A stretch of 64,000 nucleotides of DNA from Pseudomonas fluorescens. Lineage in GTDB: Bacteria; Pseudomonadota; Gammaproteobacteria; Pseudomonadales; Pseudomonadaceae. The position numbers and the translations under genes are program-made. Numbering within the stretch: position 1 is the stretch's first letter; the number at the start of each line of letters is the position of its first letter. Positions 38,059 to 46,815 of this stretch are shown one piece after another. Location: the NCBI RefSeq assembly GCF_900636825.1, contig NZ_LR134318.1, positions 2,699,501-2,763,500 on the forward strand. Reading direction: 5' to 3'. The notes beneath the pieces are model-generated. The model was given only the letters and a program-made list of their open reading frames with translations. It was not told where the DNA came from and made no database searches.

Positions 38059-39153
38059 ATGAATAAAAATAAACGCAAACTTGCCTTCGCCTTATCCGCG
38101 ATCGCGGCCATTACCTTGATCAACGGTTGTGCCAGAGACCCGGAAAAACCGTCAGTCACGCAGCTCGCCGTAAGTGGCACCAAGAGCATGCTTCGCACTG
38201 ACTCAGACATGCAGACAGTCCTGAACAAGTTCGCCAGCTTCGATGGCAAGGCCATTGAAAAAATCACCCCCGTTGAAGCACGACAGCAACCGACCATTAC
38301 GGACGCCGTCAACGGTGTGCTCGCCGATCAAAAACGCGACGCTTCGCCTACCGCGCTTGTCTCCGGCGTAACTACCCACGAAATCCAAGTTCCCGGGGCC
38401 GCTGGCTCCATGCCGGCGACGGTGTATACGCCGGAGGGCAGCGGGCCGTTTCCAGTGGTGCTGTATTTTCACGGAGGAGGGTGGGTTTTTGCTGATCGAA
38501 AAGTCTATGACGGGGGAGCACGTGGACTGGCAAAACAGGCTGGTACGGTGGTGGTTTCTGTTGACTATCGACTCGCTCCAGAACACAAATTCCCCGCCGC
38601 CCACGATGACGCCTTGGCCGCTTATCGCTGGCTGACCACGAAGGCACCGACCGTGAATGGGGATTCGAAACGTCTCGCGCTAGCCGGTGAAAGCGCTGGC
38701 GGTAATCTTGCCGTCGCAACGGCGATTGCGGCTCACAAAGCCGGGCTGACTGCTCCGAAGCATGTGTTATCGGTCTATCCCGTTGCGCAATCAAGCACCG
38801 CCACTGAATCGTACTTGAAATACGCCGATGCGATTCCGCTCAATCGGCCGATGATGCTTTGGTTCATTTCCCAAGCCACCAGCAGTGCAGCAGACACCAA
38901 GGATCCGCGCATCGATCTGGTACACGCTAACTTGGAAGGTTTGCCGCCGGTGACGTTGATCAACGCTGAAATCGACCCGCTTCGGGATGACGGTGCCCAA
39001 CTGGAACAAGCACTGCGCAACGCCGGTGTGAGCGTGGAACGCAAGCTTTATTCTGGCGTAACGCACGAGTTTTTCGGCACGGCTGCGGTCGTTGAAAAAG
39101 CTCAGGAAGCACAAACGTACGCAGGTGCGCGTTTGAAAGCAGATCTGAATTAG
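38059..39153 (+). CDS. Lipoprotein esterase of the hormone-sensitive-lipase family
   Basis: 364-residue alpha/beta hydrolase. The N terminus (MNKNKRKLAFALSAIAAITL, then INGC) is a lipoprotein signal with Cys at the lipobox. HGGG oxyanion motif in YFHGGGWVFADRK, nucleophile elbow GESAGGNLA, Asp in NAEIDPLRDDG, His in GVTHEFFG. The ATG at 38059 follows GAGGGG; the longer frame upstream is not used. Likely acts on small acyl esters at the envelope. May be co-transcribed with the dehydrogenase. Confidence 0.92.
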   Translation: MNKNKRKLAFALSAIAAITLINGCARDPEKPSVTQLAVSGTKSMLRTDSDMQTVLNKFASFDGKAIEKITPVEARQQPTITDAVNGVLADQKRDASPTALVSGVTTHEIQVPGAAGSMPATVYTPEGSGPFPVVLYFHGGGWVFADRKVYDGGARGLAKQAGTVVVSVDYRLAPEHKFPAAHDDALAAYRWLTTKAPTVNGDSKRLALAGESAGGNLAVATAIAAHKAGLTAPKHVLSVYPVAQSSTATESYLKYADAIPLNRPMMLWFISQATSSAADTKDPRIDLVHANLEGLPPVTLINAEIDPLRDDGAQLEQALRNAGVSVERKLYSGVTHEFFGTAAVVEKAQEAQTYAGARLKADLN

Positions 39154-39229
39154 ATCTGCCCTAGCTCGAGCATTACACATAATAAAATACGCTAACCCAT
39201 GATCCAATTTCCGAGCGGAGATAATTTTC

Positions 39230-40327
39230 ATGAATGACCTGCCCATAACTAGCGTTCAACTCAGACCATTACCCTTCGAGTCCTCCTTTGAGCAGATACC
39301 TGATGATGAGGCTCAGACCAGTGAGGAGCTGTCGCACGCGCTACATTCCATTATGCAAACCACGTTCGAGGACAACGGTCATGCTACGCGGAGCGTGCAT
39401 GCAAAAGCTCATGGACTGCTGCGCGGGCGCATCACGGTTCTCGACAATCTGCCAGCTGAGCTCTCTCAAGGAGCCTTCGCTACACCCGGAACACTGCCAG
39501 TAGTCATGCGTTTCTCGACCAACCCCGGAGACATGCTTGATGACAAGGTGTCGACCCCGCGCGGGTTGGCGTTCAAGATCATTGGCGTTGACGGCCAACG
39601 GCTGCCGGGCAGCCATGGGGCGGTGACGCAGGACTTTGTGATGATCAACGCGAAAGCCTTTACGTCAGCCACGCCTAAGGCATTTCTTAAATCGCTGAAG
39701 TTGCTTGCGAAGACGACTGATAAAGCGCCCGGGCTGAAAAAAGCGTTTTCTGCATTGCTGCGCGGTATGGAGGCGGCGATTGAATCAGCTGGCGGTGAAA
39801 GTGGCACGCTGAAGAGTCTCGGTGGTCACCCGCAGACGCACATTCTTGGCGAAAGTTTCAGCACGGTCGTACCGATCCTGTATGGCGCTTATTACGGGAA
39901 AATTGCAGTCGTGCCCATTTCTCCCTCACTGACGGCATTGACTAATCGGCACGTCGATTTTGCCGACAACCCCGATGGTCTGCGGGCAGCGGTCAAAGCG
40001 TATTTTGCGCAGAACTCGGGGTTGTGGGAGGTGCGGGTGCAACTGGCCACAGACCTTGAGAAAATGCCGATTGAAGACGCCTCGGTTGAGTGGTCGGAAA
40101 AACTCAGCCCTTACCTCATCGTCGCGCGAATCGAAGTCGACGCGCAGGATGCCTGGGACAGCGAAAATGTTGAAGAAATTGACGACGGAATGTCATTCAG
40201 TCCGTGGCATGGGCTCGCGGCGCATCGTCCTCTGGGTGGGGTGATGCGAGTACGAAAGTCTACCTATGAAATGTCTGCGCGTTTTCGCGGGGAACATAAC
40301 GGATGCCCGATCCATGAGCCCCAATAA
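39230..40327 (+). CDS. Catalase-family heme protein
   Basis: 365-residue protein of the catalase-related group (short catalase-like heme proteins). Distal-side region HATRSVHAKAHGLLRGRITV, the conserved VMRFSTNPGDMLDD and RGLAFKIIGVDG, and a C-terminal SFSPWHGLAAHRPLGGVMRV typical of these short forms. It lacks the length of classical catalases (about 480 or more). Possible roles are peroxidase or fatty-acid hydroperoxide chemistry. Its stop codon overlaps the ATG of the broken hydrolase gene that follows (TAATG). Confidence 0.9.
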   Translation: MNDLPITSVQLRPLPFESSFEQIPDDEAQTSEELSHALHSIMQTTFEDNGHATRSVHAKAHGLLRGRITVLDNLPAELSQGAFATPGTLPVVMRFSTNPGDMLDDKVSTPRGLAFKIIGVDGQRLPGSHGAVTQDFVMINAKAFTSATPKAFLKSLKLLAKTTDKAPGLKKAFSALLRGMEAAIESAGGESGTLKSLGGHPQTHILGESFSTVVPILYGAYYGKIAVVPISPSLTALTNRHVDFADNPDGLRAAVKAYFAQNSGLWEVRVQLATDLEKMPIEDASVEWSEKLSPYLIVARIEVDAQDAWDSENVEEIDDGMSFSPWHGLAAHRPLGGVMRVRKSTYEMSARFRGEHNGCPIHEPQ

Positions 40328-40584
40328 TGTCGAGAAGACGCCTCCAACCCCAGGTCGAAGAAGACATTCAGGCTAACCATCAAAGATTTTCAGGTAAATA
40401 ACTCGATCTGTGAGTACGGCCCGCCGATTCTTTTGCTTAACGGCATTGGAGGGTTGGTTCGTACGTTCGATACCCTGTGCGCGCTGGCGGACTACACGAC
40501 GATTACGTTGGACGTCCCAGGGTCGGAGGATCGCAAATGCCTCGCTGGCCGACGCGCCTGCCAGACGTGCCGACAACTGAGTAG
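40327..40584 (+). pseudogene. Broken alpha/beta hydrolase, PHA-depolymerase-like
   Basis: Starts with an ATG overlapping the catalase stop. Successive frames carry RLTIKDFQVNNSICEYGPPI, then LLLNGIGGLVRTFDTLCALA and ITLDVPG, then, one frame over, VGGSQMPRWPTRLPDVP. The NGIG loop and the DVPGVGGS strand resemble intracellular PHA depolymerases. At least two frameshifts (about 40370 and 40521), and the nucleophile elbow onward is missing. Presumably once co-expressed with the catalase-like gene. Confidence 0.7.
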
Positions 40585-40770
40585 TAGCTCGCTTAGAGGT
40601 GGAATCCTTGCCCACTAGACGTCGTTAATCGAGCGTTTGCTGGCATGGGCGGACGGCGTAACACGCGTGCAGGATGGAAGCCTACAGTGCCGACCCATTG
40701 CTATGGAGAAACTAAACTGACACGCGCGCCAGAACACGCTCAGGTTGTTCTTTCTCCCCAAGGCATGGGT

Positions 40771-41010
40771 TCATCTTTCCAGCGGGATGAGTTGCAGAAT
40801 GGTCATCGGTTCCGGATGAGTTCGCAGCAGCGTCAAGCCATCTACGGTGCCCGCCGCTTTGCCGTTGTAAAAAAAAAAACCGTCTCGAATCTCACCGCAC
40901 TGCTGCTGCTTAGCCCCCTCGAAATACAAACCTTTTTGCACATAGCCTATACGATCACCATCAAAATGAAGTTCGTATGTATTGGATGGATCGAACTGCT
41001 CTTCAATCAT
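40771..41010 (-). CDS. Small hypothetical protein
   Basis: 79-residue beta-rich protein (NTYELHFDGDRIGYVQKGLY, GEIRDGFFFYNGKAAGTVDG), unrecognised. GGAG lies upstream of the ATG at 41010. It includes a run of nine or ten A residues on the plus strand near 40866, which codes FFFY. Confidence 0.55.
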   Translation of the reverse strand: MIEEQFDPSNTYELHFDGDRIGYVQKGLYFEGAKQQQCGEIRDGFFFYNGKAAGTVDGLTLLRTHPEPMTILQLIPLER

Positions 41011-41396
41011 TGTGATGACTCCATTTTGGAGATGTCACCGATCCGGAATGGAGTGGTGAGGTCTTTCCCTTTTACAGCTCCCCACTGGGTTGAGGCATTT
41101 CGGAGTACGGACGTCCATACACGGCCCTTTGCTGAAAAAAGACAGCGAACCTTTCTAGCATAGCTATTCTCAACTGGCGTGTTTCGAATTTAATTGGGTG
41201 ATTCCAGGCTGTTCCCGCGCGCGTAGGGTTAGTTTTTGACGCCTGCTGCAAGCGTAATGTTCAGGGCACCCACGATTGATCAGAATGGGAGAATCTCGAT
41301 CAATGCTCTCATTCTCCGCTCACCCTAGACTGGATAAACGCCGCGCTCAAACCAACCTTTTGCATCGACCGCCACTCAACTGAAAGGATGCTCTTT
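41011..41396. other. Intergenic gap
   Basis: About 385 bases; no gene recognised. Confidence 0.4.
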
Positions 41397-41723
41397 ATGC
41401 CGTATGTCTATAAAGGTTTGGCCACCGTCACTGTGATGGCCAGGTATTTTGGACAAGCGCCACTCGAACTGACCACGCTGGAATGCCCGGTGCGCTTACA
41501 CAACGCCGGCCCGGGCCGAGTTCACGTCGAACTGCAGCATTATTTGCAAGGCCCCAAGGATGCAAACACGCTACGTGTGATGTTGCCGCACGGTATGATG
41601 GTGCAGGGCCCCATCCTAGACGGCTGTAATCAACCAAATGGCGGCTGGCTGCTTGTTGACGTCGCGCATTACGACTTGGAACTCGCGAAGCCGGGAAGCT
41701 TGGTGGGCTGGAAATGGCAATGA
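41397..41723 (+). CDS. Hypothetical protein
   Basis: 108-residue beta-rich protein, unrecognised (MPYVYKGLATVTVMARYFGQ, ECPVRLHNAGPGRVHVELQH). The ATG at 41397 is chosen because GAAAGGA lies upstream; the ATG at 41388 is too close to it. Confidence 0.6.
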   Translation: MPYVYKGLATVTVMARYFGQAPLELTTLECPVRLHNAGPGRVHVELQHYLQGPKDANTLRVMLPHGMMVQGPILDGCNQPNGGWLLVDVAHYDLELAKPGSLVGWKWQ

Positions 41724-42218
41724 AACTTCCTGCCGCATTGACCCAGACAATCTAGCGGTAGCTATCTGCAACCGATATCGCCGGCCTGTTGCAGCCACTC
41801 AATTTCGCAGAATTTAGTCTCGCGACTTTGGATACATGCAGCGGAGGCGAGGAAGTGTCCTCGGCATCGAAAATTTCGGATCCGCGACCCGATGATCGCA
41901 AATCATTACTTGGCGATGGTCATTACCGCCCAAGCACAGTCGGTGGGGCTGGGGCAACGATTGCGAAGCTACCGATGAGGAGGTCGCGCGCCTTGGTGCG
42001 CGAATGCAGCTTCGGCTGTCCGCCCTCGGACTATCGTTTAAAGAGCCAGATCCGCTTCATGTTGAGGGAAACTTAACAGCACCGCTAATCCTAAATCAAA
42101 TACCGGTGTGCAAAATCAGATACCGCTTGCAATCTAATAATAAGGAAATCTGCCATGCCGATAATTGAAATTGACTTTGACCCAGCCGACGTATTGGAGC
42201 TAGTACGAAGCCCACCGG
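41724..42218. other. Left boundary region of the accessory island
   Basis: About 495 bases. A plus-strand frame starts MPIIEIDFDPADVLELVR at 42155 with AAGGAAAT upstream, but after about 24 codons it becomes the antisense of the DUF7693-like gene. It may be a truncated gene. Nothing else seen. Confidence 0.35.
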
Positions 42219-42617
42219 TCACGAGTTGCTTGGTTCAACAGTCGCCGGTTCGAATGCGCCCGCCAGTGTATTTGATCCTGAGGGCTCCTTCAGCTGGTTC
42301 TCAAGCGCTTGGTGCTCCCGCACAGACAGCAGCGCAATGGGATCCGTGCCGAACCGGTCTCCCGAATCGAACGACCAACGCCGTCTCTCTGGGCTTACAC
42401 ATCCTTAGGAGTAGTCAAGCTCATCGCAGTCGTTGAAGATCGTAATGCTCCATCCTTCGATGTCGACCAAGAACATCCCGGCATAGAGCTCCTCCCATGT
42501 CTGAGCGCTTAGCCTAACCATCACGCGTCGCTCGAAGATTGCATCGCGCAGTACCTGGCAAACCTCCCTTGCTGTGAGTACAGGCATAGATTCGTCAGTG
42601 CAGTCGTTTGAAACCAT
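42219..42617 (-). pseudogene. DUF7693-like gene with in-frame stop
   Basis: The first 70 codons (EVCQVLRDAIFERRVMVRLS, GMFLVDIEGWSITIFNDCDE) match the intact paralog at 60319 (EVSQVLSDVALSKRIMMRSS, GLMPVEIDGWQLILFNDCDT). A TAA at 42405-42407 interrupts the frame. Beyond it, in the same frame, the expected tail continues (DRFGTDPIALLSVREHQALE) to a stop at 42219. So one nonsense codon breaks an otherwise readable gene. Family of unknown function; DUF number from memory. Confidence 0.7.
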
Positions 42618-42696
42618 AAAAGAAACCAGCCGGTTTTGGTCGTTTCCTCAAAGGTACACTGGGAGCCAGGACGCAGGTACATCCAAGGTGGAAGAG

Positions 42697-43182
42697 ATGA
42701 AGCTGTTTTTGGATTGTGAGTTCACTCAGCTCAACCGTGAAACGAAGCTGATATCGCTGGCGTTAGTGCCTGAGGTTGGAGAGGAGTTTTACGTTGAGCT
42801 GATGGATACCTACCGAGTGGAAGACTGCAGCGACTTCGTGATTCAGAACGTCTTGCCGCAGTTGGACTTAAACCGTTATGGCAAGTCACTCGCCTCCGCC
42901 CAAGCTGCTGTGAAGTCTTACCTCGACAGTTTTGAGACACAACTCGAGGTTTGCTCAGACGCGCCAAATTGGGACTGGGTTTTTTTCTGCCTGCTTGCCG
43001 GTTCGGCTCATGAATGGCCAAGTCATGTGATCAACGAGCCCACGAACCTGATTCATCTGTACCGAGACCTAGAAGGCAATGACCTCGGTGACGTCGATCT
43101 CCCGGAGCTTCCGCACCATGCACTACTCGATGCCAAGCTTCTTGCTGACCTATATCAGCAACTGAGAGATAACCAGTCATGA
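42697..43182 (+). CDS. Rv2179c-like 3'-5' exonuclease
   Basis: 161-residue DEDD-superfamily exoribonuclease-like protein. Motif I is MKLFLDCEFTQL (Asp, Glu). A middle Asp is in DAPNWDWVFFCLL, and the last motif is HHALLDAKLLADLY (His, Asp). Such proteins trim RNA 3' ends. The ATG at 42697 is used; upstream codons in the frame have no homology. Divergent from the broken DUF7693-like gene and the only clear plus-strand enzyme of the island. Confidence 0.82.
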   Translation: MKLFLDCEFTQLNRETKLISLALVPEVGEEFYVELMDTYRVEDCSDFVIQNVLPQLDLNRYGKSLASAQAAVKSYLDSFETQLEVCSDAPNWDWVFFCLLAGSAHEWPSHVINEPTNLIHLYRDLEGNDLGDVDLPELPHHALLDAKLLADLYQQLRDNQS

Positions 43183-43705
43183 GTTGGGAGATCCCGACCC
43201 ATTGTTGTGGCTCGGCGCGCTTAGCTAGTCGGCGCAGGTACAGGAAAGCCGCGAACAACTCGAAGCCGTAATCCAGACCTGGGCAAAAGTACAATATTCG
43301 CGCGTTTTTCACCGATATCGAAAAAACAGCGCAACGATTGGATGATGTGACGAGAGAGGCTGTCATGGAGCGGTTGGCCAACGCGAAGGAATTGATCGGC
43401 GACCTTGATGCGGGAAGGATGCAATTGGGCTCAAATCGTGACGCTGATATTTACCAACAGAGCTTTTCCTCCCCAAGTCATTCAGCTCCCAATGGTTTTC
43501 TAGCGGGAATGTTTAAGGGCGTCAGACAAGCAGCCCGTTTGGCCTTTTGCAGCCGTTGTTCGGCGTGCATAGCCGAATCGTCATCTGGCAGCGGAAAGCC
43601 TGCGGCTGAGAGAACTGCGGCGCGCTCTTCAATGAGCAGACGCTCGGAATCGCGAACAGCTTGGTAGGCTCTGCCAGGTACGCACCAAGTGGCATCCGTT
43701 CGAGA
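43183..43705. other. Gap with a minus-strand protein-like fragment
   Basis: About 520 bases. On the minus strand, 43487-43680 reads QAVRDSERLLIEERAAVLSA and LPDDDSAMHAEQRLQKAKRA without a start codon, probably a gene fragment of unknown family. The rest looks empty. Confidence 0.35.
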
Positions 43706-44335
43706 TTATTCAGGTGCGAAGCGGCTTACTCTCCAACCGGCTTCGACCGTATCTCTCGATAGCTGGTAACCACCACAATTGGGCACGTGGTTAGCGATCT
43801 CATATTCACGCCAGTCCACAATAGCTCTGTCATCAATGCCGAACGGCTTGCGCTCAATCAGCCAGGCTACGGCATTGATAACCTGACCATGCGAAAACGC
43901 TACGATGTCTTGGGCAGGATGTTCAGCAAGACGCTCGAGGAATGACTGAGCTCTAGCTATGAAATCTAGAAATGACCCAGCGCCTTCACCAGCCGTGAAA
44001 CCGGGATCTGCTTTGACCCAATATGCCTCCACCCATTCTCGTCTCTGAGCGACGGTCGTATTAGTACACCGCGCAGGTTCAAGGTACGTGAATTCCTGTA
44101 TAGGCCAAGTTTCAAGCGGGGTAAATGGGAAAGCAGCTACTGTCGCTTTTGCAGTTGCCAGCGCTCTGGAGAACGGCGATGCGATTATTAGAGTTGGGGG
44201 CTGGATGAATGATCGAGCTACATGATTCGCCTGCTCGATACCCCTTGGCGTGAGAGGAATGCTTGCGTGATCCTCACTAGGCTGGCCGGCATTCGCGGAG
44301 CTTTCTCCGTGGCGTATAAGCCTCACATGCTTCAT
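43706..44335 (-). CDS. Histidine phosphatase family protein, intact copy
   Basis: 209-residue phosphoglycerate-mutase-like phosphatase. RHG motif in MKHVRLIRHGESSANAG (catalytic His), SPFSRALATAKATV, and the second His in DIVAFSHGQVINAVAWLIE. Substrate unknown; it could be a small phosphate ester or a nucleotide. The ATG at 44335 is two codons inside the frame. A paralog with a premature stop lies at 61351-62028, where it is fused in operon with an exonuclease copy. Confidence 0.9.
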   Translation of the reverse strand: MKHVRLIRHGESSANAGQPSEDHASIPLTPRGIEQANHVARSFIQPPTLIIASPFSRALATAKATVAAFPFTPLETWPIQEFTYLEPARCTNTTVAQRREWVEAYWVKADPGFTAGEGAGSFLDFIARAQSFLERLAEHPAQDIVAFSHGQVINAVAWLIERKPFGIDDRAIVDWREYEIANHVPNCGGYQLSRDTVEAGWRVSRFAPE

Positions 44336-44781
44336 TGCCAAGATACTCGAATAGCCTTCTTCACTGCTGCCCTCGATCGTCAGATTTACATATGCCCTTG
44401 ACTAAGCATACACCGCCGTCAGGGAAGGATTTCCACGCATGATTTACCGACCAGTTTTGCGGATTTGATTGAGACCTGTATCCCGCGTCGTACTTGGGTT
44501 ATACGGAAAGTAACGTCGCAAAAATTCAGATATTTTTGCGTATTTAAAACCGGTTAAGGCCGAACCGCACAGCCTTTCGCGGTTCTGTGAGCGATACTCG
44601 ATGAAGAGCGTATGCGTGAGTTGGTGTAAATACTCACTGATGAGCCAGTGAACCATTCACACGTTCGGAGTCGTGCATTCGCTCGGGAGTCAGACCTTGT
44701 CAACCGCTTAGGTAGTTACGATGCAGGGTATGTAGTTACGTTGTTAAGCAGCGTCTCATTGGCTGGTTAGCATCGCTCCTT
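44336..44781. other. Gap between phosphatase and exonuclease copy 1
   Basis: About 450 bases. A minus-strand frame at 44444-44656 (ending YNPSTTRDTGLNQIRKTGR) is not convincing. A hairpin repeat begins at 44782. Confidence 0.4.
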
Positions 44782-44794
44782 CGGGCAAGGCCCG
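44782..44794 (-). repeat. GC hairpin repeat, copy 1
   Basis: CGGGCAAGGCCCG with the shared flanks CTCCTT on the left and GCTCGA on the right, ten bases past the exonuclease stop. Family of six copies in the island. No T run, so not a classical terminator. Confidence 0.75.
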
Positions 44795-44804
44795 GCTCGA
44801 TGAA

Positions 44805-45422
44805 TCAGCCGAGCATCTCCTTAATGATGGACGCGACGTTCCTAGCATCGTCTATCCCTCGATGATAGGTACCCTGCCAAACCAAGCCCAACGACTCTAC
44901 TGTTTGCTTCAGACTTTTCGGCTGATCCACGTATAGGCCTTTATTCCACTTCTTGACGTTGAAGTGCTGCAGACCGGAGAGCAGGGAAGGGCACGCAGCT
45001 AATGCAGCATCGCGCTCTAGCTGCCTTGCATCGTAGTCACCCCAAGACGCCCAAGCAGCATCTGGATATCGCGCAATGAAAGCAGCTAGCTCCTGGCCAA
45101 CCTCCATAAAGGTTCCTGAAGTGTCCACGTCCGCTTGTTGAATGGATGTCAGCTGCTTGCAGAAGTGGGTGAGTACAGGATTGATCTGCGGTCGAACGAA
45201 TCGCTGGAATTCATCGACGACTTCAAGCGTTTCCAGATCGATCACCACCAAGCCGATTTCGATCGTTTCCATCTGCTCAGGGACGACTGCGAGCGACCTT
45301 GGTGATTCCGACTCGCCAACGTCATCACATGTTGCCTCAAGATCTACGCAATACAGATAGTGGTATGGCGCGAGGAGGGTTTGTATGGACTGGAGGAGAT
45401 GTAGCTTCGCTTCAACGCTCAT
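44805..45422 (-). CDS. DEDDh 3'-5' exonuclease (ERI-1-like), copy 1
   Basis: 205-residue exonuclease of the ERI-1/KapD-like group. Motif I YLYCVDLEATCDD (Asp, Glu), motif II WGDYDARQLERD (Asp), motif III YHRGIDDARNVASI (His, Asp), so catalysis should be intact. Also a conserved QRFVRPQINPVLTHFCKQLT. It should remove 3' nucleotides from RNA. Nearly identical paralogs lie at 57682 and 60737 and a broken one at 53266. Downstream hairpin repeat; upstream a GIY-YIG gene on the same strand. Confidence 0.9.
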   Translation of the reverse strand: MSVEAKLHLLQSIQTLLAPYHYLYCVDLEATCDDVGESESPRSLAVVPEQMETIEIGLVVIDLETLEVVDEFQRFVRPQINPVLTHFCKQLTSIQQADVDTSGTFMEVGQELAAFIARYPDAAWASWGDYDARQLERDAALAACPSLLSGLQHFNVKKWNKGLYVDQPKSLKQTVESLGLVWQGTYHRGIDDARNVASIIKEMLG

Positions 45423-45677
45423 GGCGAGGATGTCCTAATATTCGTTACCAGCCTGTTGAGAAGCTAGCACGCGAAGCTGAGCGTACTGAGCTTTATAAAG
45501 ATTCAACCCCGTCAACTTGATCGCGTAGGAGCGGCAACGACATCAGCTTGCAGGCTGATCAATATCTTTCTTGAGAGTTTTCGCGCCACCGGGATTGGCA
45601 TGACCCTCCCATCAATCCGTTGCGAGGGCCTCGGGTTGTCAGAACGTACTCATCACGTTGGGACGGAATTTTGAATT

Positions 45678-46564
45678 TCAGAATATCTGATCGATAGCGG
45701 CTGCATAATCAAAATCGACCGCAGTCTCATCTGCCCGTACCACTTGAAGTCGATGGAAGGGTTCCCCTGTACGACCCAGAATTCCAGTGCTGGAAAATCC
45801 GGATTTGTCGTTTCCCAAATCAAGCTGAGCTTCTCAACTGCCTGCGGGTGGATCACCCGACCATAAGGAACTCGCGAAAGGTAACTCCGCAACTTGGTTT
45901 TGAGGTCAAATCTAGAGCGATAATGGTGAGGGCCGAGGAAAAAAGGGCCGTCTCCGATGATCATGTCCATATGCATCTTGGGGGCACGATGGAGTTCTTT
46001 GATTTCCCGATGCTCTCGGAGGCGATTCCAAACAGTACATCCCCTCTCGACATAGTGCTTGATCCACTTGGTCTCAGCAGCTAACGCCGCCTCTTTGGAT
46101 GCGCAAAACTCTATAGCTTTGAATATCGGCACCTGCCCTTTGGCAAGGATCTGCGCGATCTTGGCTGCGGCTCGTTTCGTTCTCTCGTGCGCTGTTCTAA
46201 GGTGGGCTCGCTGACGACGAGGGAAATGCATGGTCTCACCGACATAGAACGGCTCTTCCGATTCGATGATGGCATAGACAACGATTCGTTTTGAGCTACT
46301 ACTGTCCAGGGCCGTATGGCGGGGGACTTCTAATGACGCTTCAGCAATCGCTCCGGTATCAAAGTGATAGATCGGAGAATGGAGGGAATGCGGATTACGC
46401 GTGTTCTGCCGGTACCATTCTTCGGCGAGTTCAAGTGACCTAAATGCACGGTGATCGGCGCCGGGGTAATGGTCGATAGCAAGGCGGGCTCCGTCATCCC
46501 ATTTATTGAAAATACCGGTCTGACGTCCATATACAACTGCGTAAAAGCGAGGTTTCTTTGCCAT
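45678..46564 (-). pseudogene. Viroplasmin-like + GIY-YIG nuclease, copy 1, frameshifted 3' end
   Basis: Residues 1-52 (MAKKPRFYAVVYGRQTGIFN, YPGADHRAFRSLELAEEWY) match the Cauli_VI/RNase H N-terminal RNA-DNA-hybrid binding fold. About 94-180 is a GIY-YIG nuclease (VVYAIIESEEPFYVGET, FPRRQRAHLRT, AAETKWIKHYVERG). A third domain follows (GDGPFFLGPHHYRSRFDLKT). In the frame the end reads FKWYGQMRLRSILIM to a stop at 45653. In a neighbouring frame the end FHRLQVVRADETAVDFDYAA matches copy 2. One base appears lost at the CCCC run 45764-45767. Only the last about 30 residues are affected. Confidence 0.8.
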
Positions 46565-46815
46565 CTGACCGGCCTTTAAGTATCCGTTTCGATTATCGGT
46601 TTCCCATTCATGCCTACTTCAGCACTCCTATCTAGTGCGCAAAACCCCTGTAAGCGCAACTACGGGTAGGTCAAATCGATGTGGACGTTATCTGATCGGC
46701 GAAGCGTGCGATTTCGACCGTCACTCACGAGAGCTTGCGAAATCATCGACGTTCGTAACGAAGCCCAGCCGGCATGTTAGTGAGCATGAAGTTCGTACAT
46801 TCAAGGATTATCAAT
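46565..46815. other. Gap between helicase and GIY-YIG gene
   Basis: About 250 bases with no gene recognised. Confidence 0.4.

Noticed and set aside
42155..42436. Plus-strand frame MPIIEIDFDPADVLELV
   Set aside because: It has a fair ribosome-binding site, but most of the frame is antisense to the DUF7693-like gene; only the first about 20 codons could be real.
44444..44656. Minus-strand frame between phosphatase and exonuclease copy 1
   Set aside because: No recognisable pattern or ribosome-binding site; I could not decide between relic and chance.
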